From positions 1-24,979 of the forward strand of contig JBLHKV010000018.1 in assembly GCA_047618115.1 (NCBI GenBank): a DNA stretch of 24,979 bases, in the 5' to 3' direction. The notes beneath the pieces were generated by a model, which was not told where the DNA came from, did not search any database, and worked only from the letters and a program-made list of their open reading frames with translations. This document shows positions 22,036-24,979 of this stretch, one piece after another (the stretch's first letter is position 1; the number at the start of each line of letters is the position of its first letter). Origin of the DNA: CALJGI01 sp047618115. GTDB lineage: Bacteria > Pseudomonadota > Gammaproteobacteria > Pseudomonadales > Halieaceae. The position numbers and the translations under genes are program-made.

Positions 22036-24309
22036 ATGAAAAGTCTGCTCTCATTTCTATTTAAACTATCTTTAGTCGGCGCTGTTTTGTTTGCAATGGT
22101 GCTGGTTTATCTCGATGGTACTATTCGCACCACCTTCGAGAAAAAGCGCTGGGCACTGCCGGCGCAGGTTTTTGCGCGGCCGCTGAACCTATACTCGGGT
22201 AAGTTGCTACCACTTTCGGCGCTGGAACTGGAGATGAAGAGTCTCTCCTACCGTCGCGTGGATCGGGTCCGCGATAGTGGTCAGTATTCTGTACATAGCG
22301 GTGAGGTAGAAGTTTTTTCCCGGGGCTTTCAATTCTCCGATGGCGTCGAGGCACCTCGACATCTGTCTTTTGGGGTGGTTAACGACCGCCTCCAGAACCT
22401 CCAGTCTCGCAGAAACGGCACACGTTCGAAGCTAGAGCTGGTGCGGCTGGAACCGGCGAAAATTGGAGGAATTTACCCGCGGCACGGCGAGGATCGACTG
22501 CTGGTGAAGCTGGATCACGTACCGCCCACGCTGTTAAACGGTCTGGTGGCGGTTGAGGATCAGCGCTTCTATAGCCATATTGGTATTTCTCTGGCGGGCA
22601 TCATCCGGGCCTTTCTCGTTAATGTGCGGGAGGGCGCAATGGTGCAGGGCGGCAGCACGCTGACCCAGCAATTGATCAAGAACTACTACCTGACCCGCGA
22701 CAAGACCCTGTTGCGTAAGGGTATCGAAGCACTGATGGCCGTGTTGCTGGAAATTCACTTCGACAAGGGTGAAATTCTGCAGGCGTATCTAAACGAGGTG
22801 TATCTCGGTCAGGAGGGACCTCGGGCCATCCATGGCTTTGGCCTGGCTAGTCAGCATTACTTCGGCCTGCCGATCAATGAGATTGGCCTGCATCAACAGG
22901 CGCTTTTGGTGGGTATGGTTAAGGGCCCATCTTATTACAATCCAAGGCGCAATCCGGATCAGGCTCGGCAGCGACGCAACCTGGTGCTGGATATAATGCT
23001 GAGCGAGGGCGTAATAAACGAGACCGAAAATGCGGTTGCCAGCGCCATGCCGCTGGGCCTGAACGGAACCAGTAAGAAAAAGACCACCGTGTACCCCGCT
23101 TTCATTGATCTGGTACGACGGCAGCTGCGACTGGAATACAAAGAGGAGGATCTGAGCACTCTCGGACTCCGAATATTCACCACCTTCGATCCACTGGTAC
23201 ACGATCATGCCGCGGCCAGCGTCGAGCGCGTAATGTCAGGTATCGACCCCAAGGAAAAACTGGAAATCGCCATGGTGGTTACCGCCGTCGACAGCGGTGA
23301 GGTCAAGGCTGTTATCGGTGGGCGCCAGACTCAGTACGCCGGTTTCAACCGGGCGCTCGACGCGGTGCGCCCGGTTGGATCCCTGTTTAAGCCCGCCATT
23401 TTTCTGGCGGCACTAGAACAACCAAACCTATACACCCTGGCAACGCCGATCAGCGATGAGCCCTATGCAGTCGACGATGGTGCAGGCCGCAGTTGGGAGC
23501 CTCGTAATTTCGATCGCAAATCCCACGGAGAGGTGCTGCTGCACCGTGCCCTGGCGCAATCATACAATCAGGCGACGGCCCGCTTGGGAATGGAGCTGGG
23601 GCTGGAATCCGTGATCAACATGTTGCACCGACTCGGTGTTGATCGCGAGCTCCCACCCCTGCCCTCGCTGTTATTGGGCAGCGCTGGCTTGTCGACAATG
23701 GACGTGACCGGCATGTACCAGACGATCGCCGCCGGTGGCTACCGTCTCCCTCTGCGCTCTATTACCGATGTAGTGGATGCCGAGGGAAAATTATTGAAGC
23801 GCTTTCCATTGCGCTATGATCGCGCGGTATCGGTCGAATCCATGCACCTGCTTCATTACGCGATGCAGGAGGTGATGCACGAAGGCACGGGGCGGGGCGC
23901 CTATCGGGTGCTGCCTAAAGAATTTTCGGTGGCGGGTAAAACCGGCACCACCAATGACCTGCGAGATTCCTGGTTTGCCGGATTCAGCGGCGATTTTCTA
24001 GCCGTGACCTGGATCGGGCGAGACGACAACGGCCCGACCGGATTAACCGGCAGCAGCGGTGCATTGCGCGTGTGGGCCGACTTCATGTACTCCGCCAGCA
24101 GCCGGCCATTGGCCTATCGGGTGCCCTCCGATATAAGCCATGAATGGATAGACAGCGAGACCGGACGTCGCAGCGAAGAGTCCTGTGGTAATTCGCGTTT
24201 GCTGCCTTTTGTCAAAGGCAGCGCACCGACACTGCGAACCGAATGCGCTGAAAAGAAAAATAATAAGACAACAATCAAAAGTTGGTTCAAGGACTTGTTC
24301 AAATGGTAG
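22036..24309 (+). CDS. mrcB: Bifunctional penicillin-binding protein 1b
   Basis: 757 residues from ATG at 22036 (an in-frame GTG two codons earlier is possible). It polymerises and cross-links peptidoglycan at the inner membrane. A very short cytoplasmic tail and one membrane helix (about 5-25) lead to a UB2H-type domain (about 60-150, the site where Lpo-type activators bind in E. coli). The glycosyltransferase domain has its catalytic Glu in VAVEDQRFYSHIG (about 174), GGSTLTQQLIKN, and a long EVYLGQ stretch. The transpeptidase domain has all three motifs: Ser449-X-X-Lys (GSLFKP), SYN (about 509-511) and KTGTT (about 635-639). The C-terminus is Lys-rich (KKNNKTT). A TPR lipoprotein gene overlaps its stop by 7 bases. 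Confidence 0.95.
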   Translation: MKSLLSFLFKLSLVGAVLFAMVLVYLDGTIRTTFEKKRWALPAQVFARPLNLYSGKLLPLSALELEMKSLSYRRVDRVRDSGQYSVHSGEVEVFSRGFQFSDGVEAPRHLSFGVVNDRLQNLQSRRNGTRSKLELVRLEPAKIGGIYPRHGEDRLLVKLDHVPPTLLNGLVAVEDQRFYSHIGISLAGIIRAFLVNVREGAMVQGGSTLTQQLIKNYYLTRDKTLLRKGIEALMAVLLEIHFDKGEILQAYLNEVYLGQEGPRAIHGFGLASQHYFGLPINEIGLHQQALLVGMVKGPSYYNPRRNPDQARQRRNLVLDIMLSEGVINETENAVASAMPLGLNGTSKKKTTVYPAFIDLVRRQLRLEYKEEDLSTLGLRIFTTFDPLVHDHAAASVERVMSGIDPKEKLEIAMVVTAVDSGEVKAVIGGRQTQYAGFNRALDAVRPVGSLFKPAIFLAALEQPNLYTLATPISDEPYAVDDGAGRSWEPRNFDRKSHGEVLLHRALAQSYNQATARLGMELGLESVINMLHRLGVDRELPPLPSLLLGSAGLSTMDVTGMYQTIAAGGYRLPLRSITDVVDAEGKLLKRFPLRYDRAVSVESMHLLHYAMQEVMHEGTGRGAYRVLPKEFSVAGKTGTTNDLRDSWFAGFSGDFLAVTWIGRDDNGPTGLTGSSGALRVWADFMYSASSRPLAYRVPSDISHEWIDSETGRRSEESCGNSRLLPFVKGSAPTLRTECAEKKNNKTTIKSWFKDLFKW

Positions 24310-24758
24310 CAACACAATACAGCGCAATCCCTACGCGGAAATTACTGCCACTATTTGTGTCAGCTCTTTTACTATTGTCAGCCTGCGCCGAACAGCCCTA
24401 TCAACGCTCTCCGGTTGAATGGCCCGTGGAGGGCAGCGAGTCACCAGAACCGGTAACGCCCGCAGAGCCATCAAGCTCCGTGCCCACGCCACAGCCCGAG
24501 CAGCAAAGCAGTGGCGCGGTTGATCTGTTACTGCGTGCGGCCAGCGCTGAACTTCGCGCCGGAAAGACCGTGGCTGCCGTCGGAACACTGGAGCGGGCGT
24601 TGCGAATAGCACCCGCGAACGCCTCGGTGTATCTCGCTCTGGCTGAGGTTTATCTGGATCGCGGCGACTCCGAATTGGCAAAAAATATTGCCGGTCGCGG
24701 CTTGCTGTATTGTGAGTCGCGCAGGCAGTGTAGCGAGCTCGAAAGAATTGCGCATTAA
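24303..24758 (+). CDS. TPR outer-membrane lipoprotein, candidate PBP1b activator
   Basis: 151 residues from ATG at 24303, which overlaps the mrcB stop (TAG 24307-24309) and has AAGGA about 10 bases upstream; an in-frame ATG at 24282 is an alternative. A lipoprotein signal is clear: basic TRK, hydrophobic core, then LLSAC with Cys28 as the lipidated residue; Ala29 at +2 predicts the outer membrane. A disordered Pro/Glu/Ser/Gln-rich linker (about 40-75) is followed by two TPR-like helix pairs (about 78-140) and a short Cys-containing end. Outer-membrane lipoproteins that switch on PBP1b are known (LpoB in enterics; LpoP in Pseudomonas, which has TPRs and sits by the PBP1b gene). The layout and gene overlap match LpoP, but I have not verified sequence similarity. 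Confidence 0.85.
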   Translation: MVATQYSAIPTRKLLPLFVSALLLLSACAEQPYQRSPVEWPVEGSESPEPVTPAEPSSSVPTPQPEQQSSGAVDLLLRAASAELRAGKTVAAVGTLERALRIAPANASVYLALAEVYLDRGDSELAKNIAGRGLLYCESRRQCSELERIAH

Positions 24759-24781
24759 GCCGCACATTATTGGAAGAAATT

Positions 24782-24979
24782 ATGGATAAGGACATTACCC
24801 AGGGCCGCTATCGGCACTACAAGGGTCAGTACTACAACGTACTGGGTACCGCGCGCCACTCCGAAACCGAGGAGGTGCTGGTGATCTACACCACCGATTA
24901 CGGCGACAAGAGCAGTTGGGCGCGGCCCTTGTCCATGTTCACCGAAAATGTAACGGTCGATGGAGTGTCTCAGCCGCGA
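24782..24979 (+). CDS. DUF1653 domain protein, start only (cut by window end)
   Basis: The first 66 codons, ATG at 24782, with GGAAG just upstream. The sequence MDKDITQGRYRHYKGQYYNV, then ARHSETEE, and WARPLSMFTENVTVDG match the small DUF1653 domain, whose members typically are 60-80 residues and read GRYRHYKG...ARHSET...RPL.MF. The reading frame is open to the last base, so the stop lies outside. It follows the TPR lipoprotein gene by 23 bases on the same strand. The function of DUF1653 is not known. Confidence 0.85.
   Translation, partial: MDKDITQGRYRHYKGQYYNVLGTARHSETEEVLVIYTTDYGDKSSWARPLSMFTENVTVDGVSQPR

Overview
The window reads as chromosomal DNA of a gammaproteobacterium, probably a marine Cellvibrionales/OM60-like or Pseudomonas-related lineage. 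This is inferred from Vfr/CRP-like protein sequence, Coq7-type ubiquinone hydroxylase, DUF2333 and DUF3426 families, free-standing TrpC and Pseudomonas-like gene order. From trpG onward almost everything is recognisable core metabolism with dense coding. No tRNA, rRNA, CRISPR array or insertion sequence was seen.

Region by region: (a) 1-1893 is an AT-richer stretch with small plus-strand genes of unknown function: a possibly frameshifted membrane-protein remnant, three small membrane proteins in an operon-like row, and a small exported protein. It ends in a structured leader before trpG. (b) 1894-4340 is trpG-trpD-trpC (anthranilate synthase glutaminase, anthranilate phosphoribosyltransferase, indole-glycerol-phosphate synthase). 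(c) 4359-5554 holds a CRP/Vfr regulator divergent from an OsmC-family protein. (d) 5564-14438 is a long minus-strand block. In transcription order it is aroQ-accB-accC-prmA-DUF3426-dusB-fis-purH-purD-coq7, covering shikimate synthesis, fatty-acid initiation, ribosomal protein methylation, tRNA dihydrouridine, nucleoid structure, purine synthesis and ubiquinone. (e) 14681-18104 holds dsbD (minus) divergent from a PCuAC copper chaperone plus a DUF2333 membrane protein. (f) 18116-20925 is a small pentapeptide-repeat protein divergent from DNA polymerase II. (g) 20937-24979 is a PfkB-family (adenosine kinase-like) kinase divergent from the bifunctional PBP1b gene mrcB. A TPR outer-membrane lipoprotein overlaps the end of mrcB, and the start of a DUF1653 gene runs off the window.

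The order trpGDC-crp-osmC-coq7 and the order dsbD-aroQ-accBC-prmA-DUF3426-dusB-fis-purH-purD both match known Pseudomonas neighbourhoods, but there they are separate; here they are joined at coq7/purD. The most interesting leads are the lipoprotein coupled to mrcB (candidate LpoP-like PBP1b activator), the unknown small-membrane-protein cluster upstream of trpG, the structured trpG leader with a Trp-containing mini-ORF, a GC-rich-discriminator promoter in front of dusB-fis, and a DUF3426 gene lacking the zinc ribbon and lying in frame behind prmA. I did not find a clear new multi-gene system; the 5' cluster is the best candidate for undescribed biology.
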